A stretch of DNA of 64,000 bases, taken from the NCBI GenBank assembly GCA_054601695.1, contig BAAHQB010000136.1, forward strand, positions 1 to 64,000, given 5' to 3'. The notes beneath the pieces were generated by a model, which saw nothing but the letters and a program-made list of their open reading frames with translations, was not told the origin of the DNA and made no database searches. Positions 22,095 to 38,598 of this stretch are shown here, piece by piece (the first letter of the stretch is position 1; every line of letters starts with the position of its first letter). This DNA comes from Amorphochlora amoebiformis. Lineage: Eukaryota > Cercozoa > Chlorarachniophyceae. A program made the translations under genes and the position numbers.

Positions 22095-23185
22095 GTATAT
22101 ATATATATACATACATACACACACACACACACACATACACACACACACACATCACCCACACACACAAACATAAATACATACAAAGATACGCATACTCACC
22201 CAGGTGGAAAGCGAGAGCCGTCGCATCGACGGGCGAGGTGTATCAGATGTGCGAGAGATCACAATCGATACGCCTGTGCTCCCATGCACGCATGGATCAG
22301 GTTACTTTGTGTTTGCAGAACGTGATATTAGATATCCTTGTTTGCAGAACGTGATATTAGATATCCTTGTTTGCAGAACGTGATATTAGATATCCTTGTT
22401 TGCAGAACGTGATATTAGATATCCTTGTTTGCAGAACGTGATATTAGATATCCTTGTATGCAGAACGTGATATTAGATATCCTTGTATGCAGAACGTGAT
22501 ATTAGATATCCTTGTATGCAGAACGTGATATTAGATATCCTTATATGCAGAACGTGATATTAGATATCCTTGTATGCAGAACGTGATATTAGATATCCTT
22601 GTTTGCAGAACGTGATATTAGATATCCTTGTTTGCAGAACGTGATATTAGATATCTTTGTTTGCAGAACGTGATATTAGATATCCTTGTTTGCAGAACGT
22701 GATATTAGATATCCTTGTTTGCAGAACGTGATATTAGATATCTTTGTTTGCAGAACGTGATATTAGATATCCTTGTATGCAGAACGTGATATTAGATATC
22801 CTTGTATGCAGAACGTGATATTAGATATCCTTGTTTGCAGAACGTGATATTAGATATCCTTGTATGCAGAACGTGATATTAGATATCCTTGTATGCAGAA
22901 CGTGATATTAAATATCCTTGTTTGCAGAACGTGATATTAGATATCCTTGTTTGCAGAACGTGATATTAGATATCCTTGTTTGCAGAACGTGATATTAGAT
23001 ATCCTTGTTTGCAGAACGTGATATTAGATATCCTTGTATGCAGAACGAGATATTAGATGTGCTCGCAGGTAGATTTTGCGTTTATGTGAGTGTAGGTGTA
23101 AGAGTGCTTGCGAGTATGGTTGTATGTGTGTGTTCGTGTGTTTAGTTGTATGGCTTTTGTGTGTCTGAATGTATGGATGTGTATG

Positions 23186-23230
<45 letters not shown>

Positions 23231-23276
23231 ATGAGGATATCAAGCCCGTAAAGCTTTTCTTTCTATCACAGATATA

Positions 23277-23313
<37 letters not shown>

Positions 23314-23742
23314 TTATGTATAGGTTAGGGTTAGAGTTAGGATTAGGGTTAGGGTTAGGGTTGTGAGATACCTAAGGATCTTGCGTGCTCGAGTCTATGT
23401 AGGACTACGGTTAGGTTTAGGGTTAGGGTTAGGGTTAGGGTTAGGGTTAGGGCTAAGGTTAGGGTTAGGGTTAGTGTTAGAGCTTGGGTTACAGTTAGGG
23501 TTAGGATTAGATTTAGGGTTAGTATCAGAGTATATACAGGTCTTAACCCTAGGTAATTGACTCCGTTAAAGTGTTAGGGTTAGAGTGGGGGATAGGGTTA
23601 GGGTTAGGGTTAGGGTTAAGGTTAGGGTTAGGGTTAGGGTTACTTCGAGGATAATAACATCCTTGTAAAAGTAGATGTATATACATATATATATATATAT
23701 GTGTGTGTGTATACAAAAATAAACTATATCTAAATATGCATA

Positions 23743-23776
<34 letters not shown>

Positions 23777-23967
23777 AATATATATATACATATGTATATA
23801 TGTACGTATATATATGAGTGCGCTCTCATGTCTTCCGCTGCATTATCATATTATTAGTTAATTTTCCCTAAACCATCTTAGCTCTGTTCACGAGAGGTAC
23901 TACGCAGGCTTTAGCAACGGTAGGACACGTGTGCATGAAGATATCTATGTGTGTATATAATAGTACA

Positions 23968-24010
<43 letters not shown>

Positions 24011-24038
24011 GTGTTTTAAAATTGTACACACAATAGAC

Positions 24039-24084
<46 letters not shown>

Positions 24085-24138
24085 ATGCGTAACATATAAT
24101 ATACCTTATAATATACATCCAAAATGCATATATGCTTT

Positions 24139-24176
<38 letters not shown>

Positions 24177-24233
24177 CACCTAGATATATGCATGGAAAAC
24201 AATCTTTGGTGAATCTTGGGGATATATATATAT

Positions 24234-24326
<93 letters not shown>

Positions 24327-24366
24327 ACCAACCTTAGGTGACTCTTAGACATGAATCTATGCATAT

Positions 24367-24463
<97 letters not shown>

Positions 24464-24523
24464 CATTATATATATAAGCAATCTTAGATAAACCCCATGC
24501 CACACACAAACATATACACACAA

Positions 24524-24580
<57 letters not shown>

Positions 24581-24878
24581 TGACTCTTGGAGATGACTCC
24601 ATGCAGCTGGTACTTACTAAGGATATCAAATATGCCTACCTTATATGTATATATATATATATATATACATATATATGTATATATATATATATATGTATAT
24701 ATATACGTATATATACATATGTGTATGTAATACAAATATATATGTATATAATACAAATATATACATATACACATATGTATATACACATATATATATAGTA
24801 TTGAATTGATACATAGATTGACCCTACTCTACATGGCGATATCCCAAAGGCGATAAATACATATCTAAACATCACATT

Positions 24879-24924
<46 letters not shown>

Positions 24925-25425
24925 CATACATACATATATATACATACATATATAGTATTGAATTGATATATCTAGATTGACCCTACTCTACATGGCGATA
25001 TCCCAAAGCGATTTTATCTTCAATACAACTTCCCTCCTTGCTCTGTAGGAGAGGTCATTCGAACTAGGGTTAGGGTTAGGGTTAGGGTTAGGGTTGGGTT
25101 AGGGTTAGGGTTAGGGTTAGGGTTAGGGATTTTTGTCTTAATGTGTATGGTCGCCTTAGGTGGGTAGGGTTGGCGCTCCCGGCCGTCGTGAGGTCTGATT
25201 AAATGAAATGTATATGTATATGTATGTATATGCATGTGTATATGTATATGGGTATGTGTATGTATATATGTATATATGTGTGCATTTATATGTATATGTA
25301 TATGTTTATATGTATGTATGTATATGTATATGTATATGTGTATGTATATGTGTATGTATATATGTATATGTATATGTGTATGTATACAAGTATATGTATA
25401 TACATATATATAGACATTTATATAC

Positions 25426-25474
<49 letters not shown>

Positions 25475-25555
25475 TTATACATATGTATATATATTTACAT
25501 ACATATATATATATATGTACGATGTATGTACTTTCATTATATGCATGGGATATAG

Positions 25556-25601
<46 letters not shown>

Positions 25602-26006
25602 CATATATACATATATATTATATATTAATATATATATATATATATACATATAACATATGATCCAAGTTGATTTGTACACACACTAGGTCGGACACGGAAA
25701 TCTTGCCGAGAGGGTGCGTGCCGATAAAATAATTATATTATTTTTCGTTCGATTTATGTTTCTTTTCCTCATTATCGTAAAACATACTCTCTGTGTCTCT
25801 CTTTCTATGTATGTATGCATGTATGAAATATGTATATACTATGTGTAATATATATATATATGTATATATAAATATATAATATATATATATATTTACATAT
25901 ATCTATATATGTATGTATAATATATATAAATATATACATAAAAAGAAATATATATATTATATATATATATATATATACATGTATACACATATAATATATA
26001 ATATGC

Positions 26007-26047
<41 letters not shown>

Positions 26048-26390
26048 TAATAGGTATCTACATATTATATATAGATATATATAAATATATACATATACAT
26101 ATATATACATATATATATATATATATACATGTATTTGTTTATATATAGAAGTATAACATATATTACACACATTATATAAATATTAATATATATATATATA
26201 TATATTAATATATACATATATATATATATATACACACATACATATTCAGGGTCTTCTCCAATCCATGCCTGAATATCAAGATTTCCCTTATACTATCAGG
26301 GTACCTACACACACACATACATACATACATACACATATATATATATATATATAATGTATATTAATATATTTATATTATATATACACATAT

Positions 26391-26466
<76 letters not shown>

Positions 26467-26538
26467 TAATCCATTGCTGAATATCAAGACTTCCCTTATA
26501 CTATCAGGGTACCTACATATATATATACATATATACAT

Positions 26539-26594
<56 letters not shown>

Positions 26595-26694
26595 TATATA
26601 TAATATATTTATATTATATATATATATATATATATATGTAATATATGCATCAATCCATTGCTGAATATCAAGACTTCCCTATGCTATCAGGGTA

Positions 26695-26736
<42 letters not shown>

Positions 26737-26782
26737 GTACAATTATTCTTATATATGTTATATACACATATATGAGAATATA

Positions 26783-26830
<48 letters not shown>

Positions 26831-26893
26831 AGGCCGAGTCACTGATCACGCAGAGTGACGGGAGCAGCAGTATGGCTACGGTATAGAATACTA

Positions 26894-26959
<66 letters not shown>

Positions 26960-27052
26960 GTAATATAATATGTATATGTATATGTAAATATGTAATATAT
27001 ATACATGTATCCACGTTATAAGCATGTGCTTAGAAACACACACACATGGGTA

Positions 27053-27110
<58 letters not shown>

Positions 27111-27117
27111 AGTATGT

Positions 27118-27180
<63 letters not shown>

Positions 27181-27210
27181 TATTTAAAATTGATTCTACG
27201 CACACGCACT

Positions 27211-27255
<45 letters not shown>

Positions 27256-28215
27256 TTATTTCTACCAAGGTGTGTGCTTGTTCGTTGGCCATGATGGATG
27301 CAGGTATCCCCAACACGACCCATATACCTCTCCTTTCTCTCTTTTTCCTCTCTTTTTCTCTCTTTCTCCTCTCTTTTTTCTCTCTTTTTTCTCTCTTTTT
27401 TCTCTCTTTTTCTCTCTTTTTCTCTCTTTTTTTCTCACTTTTTCTCTCTTTTTCTCTCTTTCTTCTCTCTTTCTTCTCTCTTGTTTTTTTTTTTTCTCTC
27501 TTTTCTCTCCCTTTTTTTTTTCTCTCTTTCTCCTCTCTTTTTTCTCTCTTTTTTCTTTCTTTTTCTCTCTTTCTCCTCTCTTTTTTCTCTCTTTTTTCTC
27601 TCTTTTTTCTCTCTTTCTTCTCTCTTTCTTCTCTCTTTCTTCTCTCTTTCTTCTCTCTTTCTGCTCTCTTTCTTCTCTCTTTCTGCTCTCTTTCTTCTCT
27701 CTTTCTGCTCTCTTTCTTCTCTCTTTCTTCTCTCTTTCTTCTCTCTTTCTGCTCTCTTTCTTCTCTCTTTCTTCTCTCTTTCTGCTCTCTTTCTTCTCTC
27801 TTTCTTCTCTCTTTCCTATCTCTTTCTTCTCTCCTTTTTTTTTTCTGTCTCTTTTTCTCTCCTTTTTCTCTCCTTTTTTCTAACTTTTTTTTTTCTCTTT
27901 TCTCTTTTTCCTCTCTTCTTTTTCTCCTTTCTCTCTTTTTCTCTCTTTTCTCTCTTTTTTTTCTCCTTTTTTTCCCCTCCTTTTCACTCTCTCTCTCTTC
28001 ACTCTCTCTCTCTTCACTCTCTCTTTTCTCTCTCTCTTCTCTCTCTCTCTCTCTTCTCTCTCTCTTTTCTCTCTCTCTCTCCTCTCTCTCTCTTTCTTCT
28101 CTCTCTCTCTTCTCTCTCTCTCTTCTCTCTCTCTTCCATTTGTTTTGTTTCTTTCTCTCATCTCTCTTTCCCCCTCGAATCCGTGTGCCTCTCTATCGTT
28201 CTTTCCTTTATATGT

Positions 28216-28270
<55 letters not shown>

Positions 28271-29276
28271 CATACATATGTATATATATATATACATAAA
28301 TATATATTTATTTATACATTATATATATATATATATATATATTTGTACATGTACACATATATATACACTTATTCCTTCCTTTCTCTCTCTCCCCCTCTCC
28401 ATCTATCTCTCCCCTCCTATAAATATAAACACACTCATACATCACACAAATACACACATACACATACATACATAACACACATACACATACACATACATAC
28501 ATACACACATACATACATACACACATACACATACACATCATACACATACATACATACACACATACACATACACATCAGACACATACATACATACACACAT
28601 ACACATACACATCATACACATACATACATACACATACACATCATACACATCATACACATACATACATAACACACATACACATACACACCATACACATACA
28701 TACATACACATATACACATACACATCATACACATACATACATACACACATACACATACACATCATACACATACATACATACACACATACACATACACATC
28801 ATACACATATGACGTACACATACATATCATACACATACATACATACACACATACACATACACATCATACACATATGCTATAGGCGTACCCCTTGTTTCTC
28901 CTGTGGCCGGTGTAGCCATGGGGCTTCTAGTCGACCCTACAGCAGTAGCTGACAAAGAGTTCACTTCTAACCCTAACCCTAACCCTAACCCTAACCCTAA
29001 CCCTAACCTATGCTAAGCTAAGGTTGCTATCTTTCCATGGTTTAAGCCTAACCCTAACCTTAACCCTAACCCTAACCCTAACCCTATGCTACGGCTAAGA
29101 TTACATCTAAACTTGTTTTTGATCATAGCCTAACCCTAACCCTAACCCTAACCCTGACCCTAAGCTTAACCCTAACCCTAACCCTAACCCTAACCCTAAG
29201 CTTAAGACTTGTAACCCAAACTTCAGACTTACCCTATCAAAGTATATGTTATTATTGTCATAGTTATGTATATGGG

Positions 29277-29371
<95 letters not shown>

Positions 29372-29430
29372 TATATATATATATATATATACCCATAAAG
29401 TATATGTTATTATTGTCATTATATATGTGA

Positions 29431-29465
<35 letters not shown>

Positions 29466-30284
29466 CATTATATTTATCTTCAGATATATAATATACATAT
29501 GTACATACATACACGTACATATACATACATACATACACACATATATACATACATATATATATATATATAAGTACATATACATATATATTTATATATGTGT
29601 GCAAGTTTAATCGCAGCCTATGTGAATAGGTCTCTCATCCTGACGGATATACTGGGCTTCGAAGATGCCCTTGGTCAACAATATTACAATATATCTATGT
29701 ATTAATTCTAGATATGCACATATATAACTATAGATATGTTATATATATTATGTACAATATATACATATATCTATATTTAATGTATGTATGTATCTATCCT
29801 GACGGATATACTGGGCTTCGAAGATGCCCTCGGTCAACAATATTACAATATATCTATGTATTAATTCTAGATATGCACATATATAACTATAGATATGTTA
29901 TATATATTATGTACAATATATACATATATCTATATTTAATGTATGTATGTATCTATCCTGACGGATATACTGGGCTTCGAAGATGCCCTTGGTCAACAAT
30001 ATTACAATATATCTATGTATTAATTCTAGATATGCACATATATAACTATAGATATGTTACATATATTATGTACAGTATATACATATATTTATATTTAATA
30101 TATGTATATATCTATCCTGACGGATATACTAGGCTTCGAAGATGCCCTCGGTCAACAATATTACAATATATCTATATATTAATTCTAGATATGTACATAT
30201 ATAATTATAGATTTTGTTATATATGTATTATGTATAATATAAACATATTTGATATATGAATGTATCTATCCTGGCAGATATACT

Positions 30285-30324
<40 letters not shown>

Positions 30325-30398
30325 GTGTACGTATATATATACGTATGTATATATACGTATATATATATACATATATATATATAACTATATACATATAT

Positions 30399-30436
<38 letters not shown>

Positions 30437-30543
30437 CATCACTATGTATTAATCTGTATGCATTACATATTTTCTTATTTATATATAATACTTAATATTT
30501 CTAATATATACACGACGCATAATGCGATATATATATACATACA

Positions 30544-30596
<53 letters not shown>

Positions 30597-30601
30597 ATAT
30601 A

Positions 30602-30638
<37 letters not shown>

Positions 30639-30723
30639 CCTCAGGTATGATGGACTTTAAGGTTGCAGGGAATGCGTCAGGCGTCACTTCTATTCAGCTA
30701 GACATCAAAAATAGGTAACATTC

Positions 30724-30774
<51 letters not shown>

Positions 30775-30834
30775 AATACATATATATATATATAATTAAT
30801 ATATTCAGCTAGACATCAAAAATAGGTAACATTC

Positions 30835-30894
<60 letters not shown>

Positions 30895-31068
30895 TACATA
30901 TATATACATAATTAATATATTCAGCTAGACATCAAAAATAGGTAACATTCATATTATATACATACATATATATATATATACACATATATATATATATACA
31001 TCAAAAATAGGTACCATTTATTATTATTTTTACTATTTATTATTATTATCAATATATATATATATATA

Positions 31069-31106
<38 letters not shown>

Positions 31107-31196
31107 ATATATATATATATATATATGATATATATATATATATATGTATAAAACATATATATGTATAAAACACATATATATATATTTACTTCTATT

Positions 31197-31231
<35 letters not shown>

Positions 31232-31300
31232 ATATATATATACATGTATGCTACAAATGTTTATACATATCTAAATATATATATATATATATATATATTC

Positions 31301-31331
<31 letters not shown>

Positions 31332-31394
31332 TATGTATACTTATATATCTCATATTACACAATTTGATATCAACTTGGATAGAGGTATACGTAG

Positions 31395-31463
<69 letters not shown>

Positions 31464-32384
31464 ATATATAGATATATATAAATACATAATCTATAGGGGT
31501 CTATCCATAGGAGCGGTTGAAAAGACGTTGTACAGGGCCCGAGGTAGGGTTGGGCTAGGGTTAAGGTTAGGGTTAGGGTTAAGGTTAGGGTTAGGGTTAG
31601 GGTAGGGTTAGGGCTAGGGTTATGATCAATTTAGGGTTAGGGTTAGTATCAAATTATTCAGCATGTCTTACTCCGAGGACCATTGACTCAGTCAGGGTTA
31701 GGGTTAGGGTTAGGGCTAGGGTTAGCTTAGGGTCAGGGATATAGTTAAGGTGGGTTAGGGTTAGGTTAGGGTTAGGGTTAGGTTAGGGTTATGGTTAACC
31801 TAACCCTAACCCTAGCCTTACTCTAACCTTAACCCAAACGCCAACTCTAACCCTAACCTAACCCAACCCTACCTAAACCTAACCTTAACCCTAACCCTAA
31901 CCTAACCCTAACCCTAACTTAACCCTAACCCTAGCCTCTAACCCAAACCCAATCGAACCCTAACTTTAACCGTATCCTTAGGCTAAACCCTAAGGCTAAC
32001 CCAAACCTAACCTTAACGTGTGACCCTAACACTAGCCCTAACCCTAACCCTAACCCTAACCCTAACCCTAATCCTAACCATAGACCCTAACCTAACCCAA
32101 ACCCTAACCCTAACCTAACCTAACTCTAATCCTAACCCTAACTCTGACCTTAATGTAACGTTAGGGTTAATGTTAGGATTAGAACCACAGGTTAGGGTTA
32201 GCTTAGGGCTAGGGGTAGGGTTAGGGTTAGGGTTAGCTTAGGGTTAGGGGTAGGGTTAGGGTTAGGGTTAGGGAAGCGGTTAGGGTTAGGGTTAGGGTTA
32301 GGGAAACGGTTAGGGTTAGGGTTAGGGTTAGGGTTTGGGTTTGGGTTAAAGAATAAGATTTAAATAGATTATCATATGATGCAT

Positions 32385-32415
<31 letters not shown>

Positions 32416-32505
32416 GTATATATATATATATACATATATTATATATATATATATATTAGTGATGTCAACACATAGATTTCACATATACACAAACGTTTAT
32501 GTCTA

Positions 32506-32558
<53 letters not shown>

Positions 32559-33242
32559 AACCATACATATACATATAAACATATATATATATATATAAAC
32601 CACAGAGGCACGTGAAAGAATCATTGGTAAGATGACAAGCTCTCTTGGTACCTCTAACCCTTTCCCTAACCCTAACCCCAACCCTAACCCTAACCCTAAC
32701 CCTAACCGGAGTCAATGGTCCTCGGACTAAGACATGCTGAATAATCTGATCCTAACCCTAAAGACATGCTGAATAATCAGATCCTAACCCTAATCCTAAC
32801 CCTAACCCTAACCCTAACCCTAACCCTAACCCTAACCCTAACCCTAACCCCACAACACCACAATCTGCTGAGACCTCAAACACCATCATAGCCCACAATG
32901 AATAGTCCTCGGACTAAGACATGCTGAATAATCTGATCCTATCCCTAACCCTAACCCTAACCCTAACCTAACCCTAACCCTAACCTAACCCTAACCCTAA
33001 CCTAACCCTAACCCTAAGCCTCCTTGACCTTATATATAACCCTTGGCCTTCGTATAAGATGTACCCCTACCCTAAACCCCATTACTGGCCAATCTTAACC
33101 CTAACCTAATCCTAACCCTAACCCTAATCCTAACCCTAACCCTAACCTTAACCCTAACCCTAACCCTAACCCTAACCCTAGTGAAGGGAACGTGATCTCA
33201 TGTATGTAAGTATTCGGATATATTTTTCATAGATACATACAC

Positions 33243-33286
<44 letters not shown>

Positions 33287-33422
33287 ACATACAATATATG
33301 CATATATATATATATATATATATGTTATTGGTTTCTGTTGTTTAGTAGAAGTGGTGTGGTTTCTTGCTTGGAGTATGTCGTCTGTGTGCGACATTTAAAT
33401 TATGCTAGATGTAGTATGTATG

Positions 33423-33453
<31 letters not shown>

Positions 33454-33492
33454 CATATATATATATATATGTATATATATATGTATGTGTGT

Positions 33493-33533
<41 letters not shown>

Positions 33534-33679
33534 CATATATATGTATGTATATATATATATATATATATGTTTGTTATATCTATATATGTTTGTTATATGG
33601 TTGGTTTTAATATGATATGATGTAGGTAAAGTACGTATTAATGTGTATTTCTATACGTGTGTAAAGGTTCATATATGTG

Positions 33680-33723
<44 letters not shown>

Positions 33724-33752
33724 TGTGTGTGTGTACATATTTATATATATTT

Positions 33753-33811
<59 letters not shown>

Positions 33812-33986
33812 CATATATAGGAAGCGCTAGGGGTGAATTAGCAAAATGGGCACCCAAAATTGTATCTGTCAAGATTCCTCCTGGGGTATTATGAATATAT
33901 ATATATAGGTATATGTATGTATGTATATATAATATGATATAAATGTAAATTCTAGTATGTATTCATATATGCATATTATACATGCA

Positions 33987-34035
<49 letters not shown>

Positions 34036-34163
34036 ATGTATGTATATATATATATATATAATAGATAACAATGTATATAAATATATATACATATATATAT
34101 ATATACATATAAACATATACATAAACTTTGATTAGGCGATCGGTAAACTCATAGGTCCAGGAG

Positions 34164-34204
<41 letters not shown>

Positions 34205-34277
34205 TATATATATATGTATATATATGTGCATATATATATATACATATATATACATGTATATAATATATCTACATACC

Positions 34278-34313
<36 letters not shown>

Positions 34314-34390
34314 GTATATATAATATATATAGTGTATGTAACAGTGTATCTTCTTTGTGTTATGATTTTCTCTTCAAGTGTTAATATATC

Positions 34391-34432
<42 letters not shown>

Positions 34433-35520
34433 TAAATATATACATATAGAGGTATATATATATATAATAATATATATATATATAATATAGTAATTTGTTT
34501 TTATGATATTCTGGTCTCTTCGAGTCTATACATATCTATATAATATATAATATAATATGTATTCATACATATATATATATATATATATATTTATATTATA
34601 TGTATGTATGTATGCATATATATATATATATATATATCTGAAATATATACACCTTATGTATTCGAATAAATTTCTTTTTTATGATATAACGTTATCTTTG
34701 GAGTCGATTAACAATCTTATATATGTATATATATACATATATCCAGACAATAAGGGGTATAATAGAAGAGTTTGGACTCGAATCATGCGATGTGAACGAG
34801 GGAGGCATGGGTACCCCCCCCCTGACCAAACCCTAATCACCTAACCCTAACCCTAGACCTAACCCTAACCCTACATAATTCTAACCTTAATTCTGACCCT
34901 GACTTAACCCTAATCCTAACCTAACCCTAACCCTAACCCTAACCCTAACCTTGACCTAACCCTAATCCTAACCTAACCCTAACCCTAGCCCTAACCCCTA
35001 ACCCTAACCTTATATAATTCTAACCCTAATTCTGACCCTGACCTAACCCTAATCCTAACCTAACCCTAACCCTAGCCCTAACCCTAACCCTAATTCTAAC
35101 CCTAATTCTCACCCTGACCTAACCCTAATCCTAACCTAACCCTAACCCTAACCCTAACCCTAACCTTATATAATTTTAACCCTAATTCTGACCCTGACCT
35201 AACCCTAATCCTAACCTAACCCTACCCTAACCCTAATTCTAACCCTGACCTAACCCTAATCCTAACCTAACCCTAACCCTAGCCCCCCCCCTAATCTCGA
35301 CAAATTCCTCTTGTCGCTCTCTTCCTCTCTCTCTTTGTGTCGTGCTCTCTGTGTGTGTCGTGCTCTCTGTGTGTGTGTCTCTATCTGTGTGTCTTTCTCT
35401 CTTTCTTTCTCATTCTTTCTCTGTGTGTTCCTATTCTAGTCTTTTTTGGTTACACTTATGATACATGCGCGCTCTCTCTCCCTTTCACTCTCTCTCTCTC
35501 TCTCTCTCTGTCCCTTTTTC

Positions 35521-35581
<61 letters not shown>

Positions 35582-36034
35582 TGTTACATATACATACAGA
35601 TATTTATATACATACATACGTACATTCATACTGAAAATAATCACTTGTACAAAACAACACACACATTACGTACGTACACATTTATATATACATATATATA
35701 TATATAATATATATATACATATATTATATATATATATATATATTTTCTATATACATACATATGTGTGCATAATACACATATATACACATATATATATACA
35801 TATATATAATATATATACCCATATATATATATGTATGTATATATATATATATTTACATATATATATATATATATACATATATGTATATATAGATATATTA
35901 TAATATATTTATCAGTTAAGGTGATGGCGATCGATATGGATGCGGCCAAGAAAGCTAAGAAACGAATAGAAGAACTGGTTTCTGAGGATGAAAAAGGCCC
36001 GTTTGTCAAGGAGGTATATATCTGGGAATACACG

Positions 36035-36088
<54 letters not shown>

Positions 36089-36481
36089 GATATATTGTTA
36101 GCTCAACGGTAGTCCGGACGTTGGTATTAGCAAATGGTAGTCCAGGATTAGCTTCCATTCAACTCCGTTTGGATGATGACAAATGATAAAGGGAAATTTC
36201 TCAGGCAATAACATATTTCTAGGAACGTTCGAAGTTCTCGAACACACTCGAATCTTCGGGAAAGATTTGGAAGCGTGACATTGCGTGACGTCACGTCCTA
36301 TCTCCTAATACCCGGAAGTCCCGTTAGAAGCCCCGTTACTACCAGGTACTGCCGGTTACTACCGAATGAGCCGATCTCCAAGAATCTCTGGAATCTCCAG
36401 CGATCTCCAGCTATCTGTAGTATACGTACGGCTTTACTTCAACAGGCTATCGATATCTACTCTTCGAACTGCGCCCCCTCA

Positions 36482-36533
<52 letters not shown>

Positions 36534-36629
36534 ATTATATCTTTATATATATATATATATGTATATATGTATAGGTATGTACATATGTAAAAATGCTCAT
36601 ACGTGTAAGTATGTAGATGATGTGTATCA

Positions 36630-36677
<48 letters not shown>

Positions 36678-36781
36678 ACATATAATATAAATATATATAT
36701 ATATATACACACGCACACATATGTATAACATATAATATATATATATATATATATGCTTCATATCGAATATATAAAATTAAA

Positions 36782-36837
<56 letters not shown>

Positions 36838-36877
36838 ATATATACATATATATATACCATATATATACATACAAATA

Positions 36878-36949
<72 letters not shown>

Positions 36950-37191
36950 ATACATACATACATTAGTACATATATATATACATACATATATATATATATA
37001 TATTAGGTCTACAAAGGCCCGCTGCCAAAAGGTGTATGTACATGACATAAGAGACGGAACTATATACTCAAATTATCATATTGCATATATGCATGTATAT
37101 ACATTATATACTATATTTCTACATGTTTATGTGTATATATGTGTATATATGTATATATATATATAGTTTATATATGTACATATATATATTT

Positions 37192-37234
<43 letters not shown>

Positions 37235-37253
37235 GGTGTGTGTATGTATGTAC

Positions 37254-37298
<45 letters not shown>

Positions 37299-37384
37299 TA
37301 TTTATATACATATACATATATACATATATATATACACATATAATAACACATATTTAAGTGCACACATCATATGTATACATGTAG

Positions 37385-37430
<46 letters not shown>

Positions 37431-37946
37431 CATATACATATATATACATATATATATACATATATATATATACATATTATATACACATATACACAAATAA
37501 ACACATCCAAAAAACTTTCCTTACATCCACACATACGTACATACTTCACACACCCAACAAAATCCCCCAAAAAAAACCGAAAAAATTCCAAATAAGGAAG
37601 AAATACATACCCAAACTAGGAAACCTTACGCCCCTCTCAGTCTGATATCTCAACACACACACACACACACACCTCGAAAACAATTCCACTCGAAACAAAC
37701 TTATTCTGAAATCAGTGGGAGAGGTCTTTCGTCAATGCAAAATCCTGTGGACGGAAGCATACGGCGTATTTGTCGAAGTCAAGCCAGGACTCAAAGCCTT
37801 ATGTCATATCAGGTTACACGTGTGTATTAATTCTGCACAAGTATGAATGTATGTAGGCGTGTAGGTATGAATATTGCGCAGTTCTTGTTCGGTTTCTGAT
37901 GTGTATGTATGTAATGTATATTTATATGTGTGTATATATATATGTA

Positions 37947-37979
<33 letters not shown>

Positions 37980-38283
37980 TATATATATATATATATAAAT
38001 ATTATATATATATATGTATATATGTATATCTATATTTATATATCTGTAAGCATATAATATGTTAATATGCAAACACATAATATATAAATATAATATATAT
38101 ATATATATATACAGATATGCACATATACATACATATATATATATATACATACAGCGAGCTGGATGTACGAAGAGTTGAGAAGATTAGCGACAAATTCAAA
38201 GTGAAATGAAAAATATTCAAAAACTAACACCATATCTTAACATCTTACTTCAACATCCATCTATCCAATACAAATACTAATAA

Positions 38284-38324
<41 letters not shown>

Positions 38325-38433
38325 TATATGTGTGTGTGTGTATAATATATATATATATATATATAAGTATATAGGTATATATAAATAGTATTCCAAGATG
38401 TTATCTTATTGCTTCAATATCTAGCTAACCCAT

Positions 38434-38514
<81 letters not shown>

Positions 38515-38567
38515 AATATATTTATAAACATATATATATATATATATATGTATAGATATATGAATAC

Positions 38568-38598
<31 letters not shown>

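Noticed and set aside
22311-23058. CRISPR-like array (29-bp repeats)
   Set aside because: There are no unique spacers; it is a head-to-tail minisatellite in a eukaryotic intron.
27024-28475. 483-aa frame, SLFSLF-rich
   Set aside because: It starts in (TA)n, contains the real 34-nt PNPase exon in another context and continues in a CT tract that is intronic.
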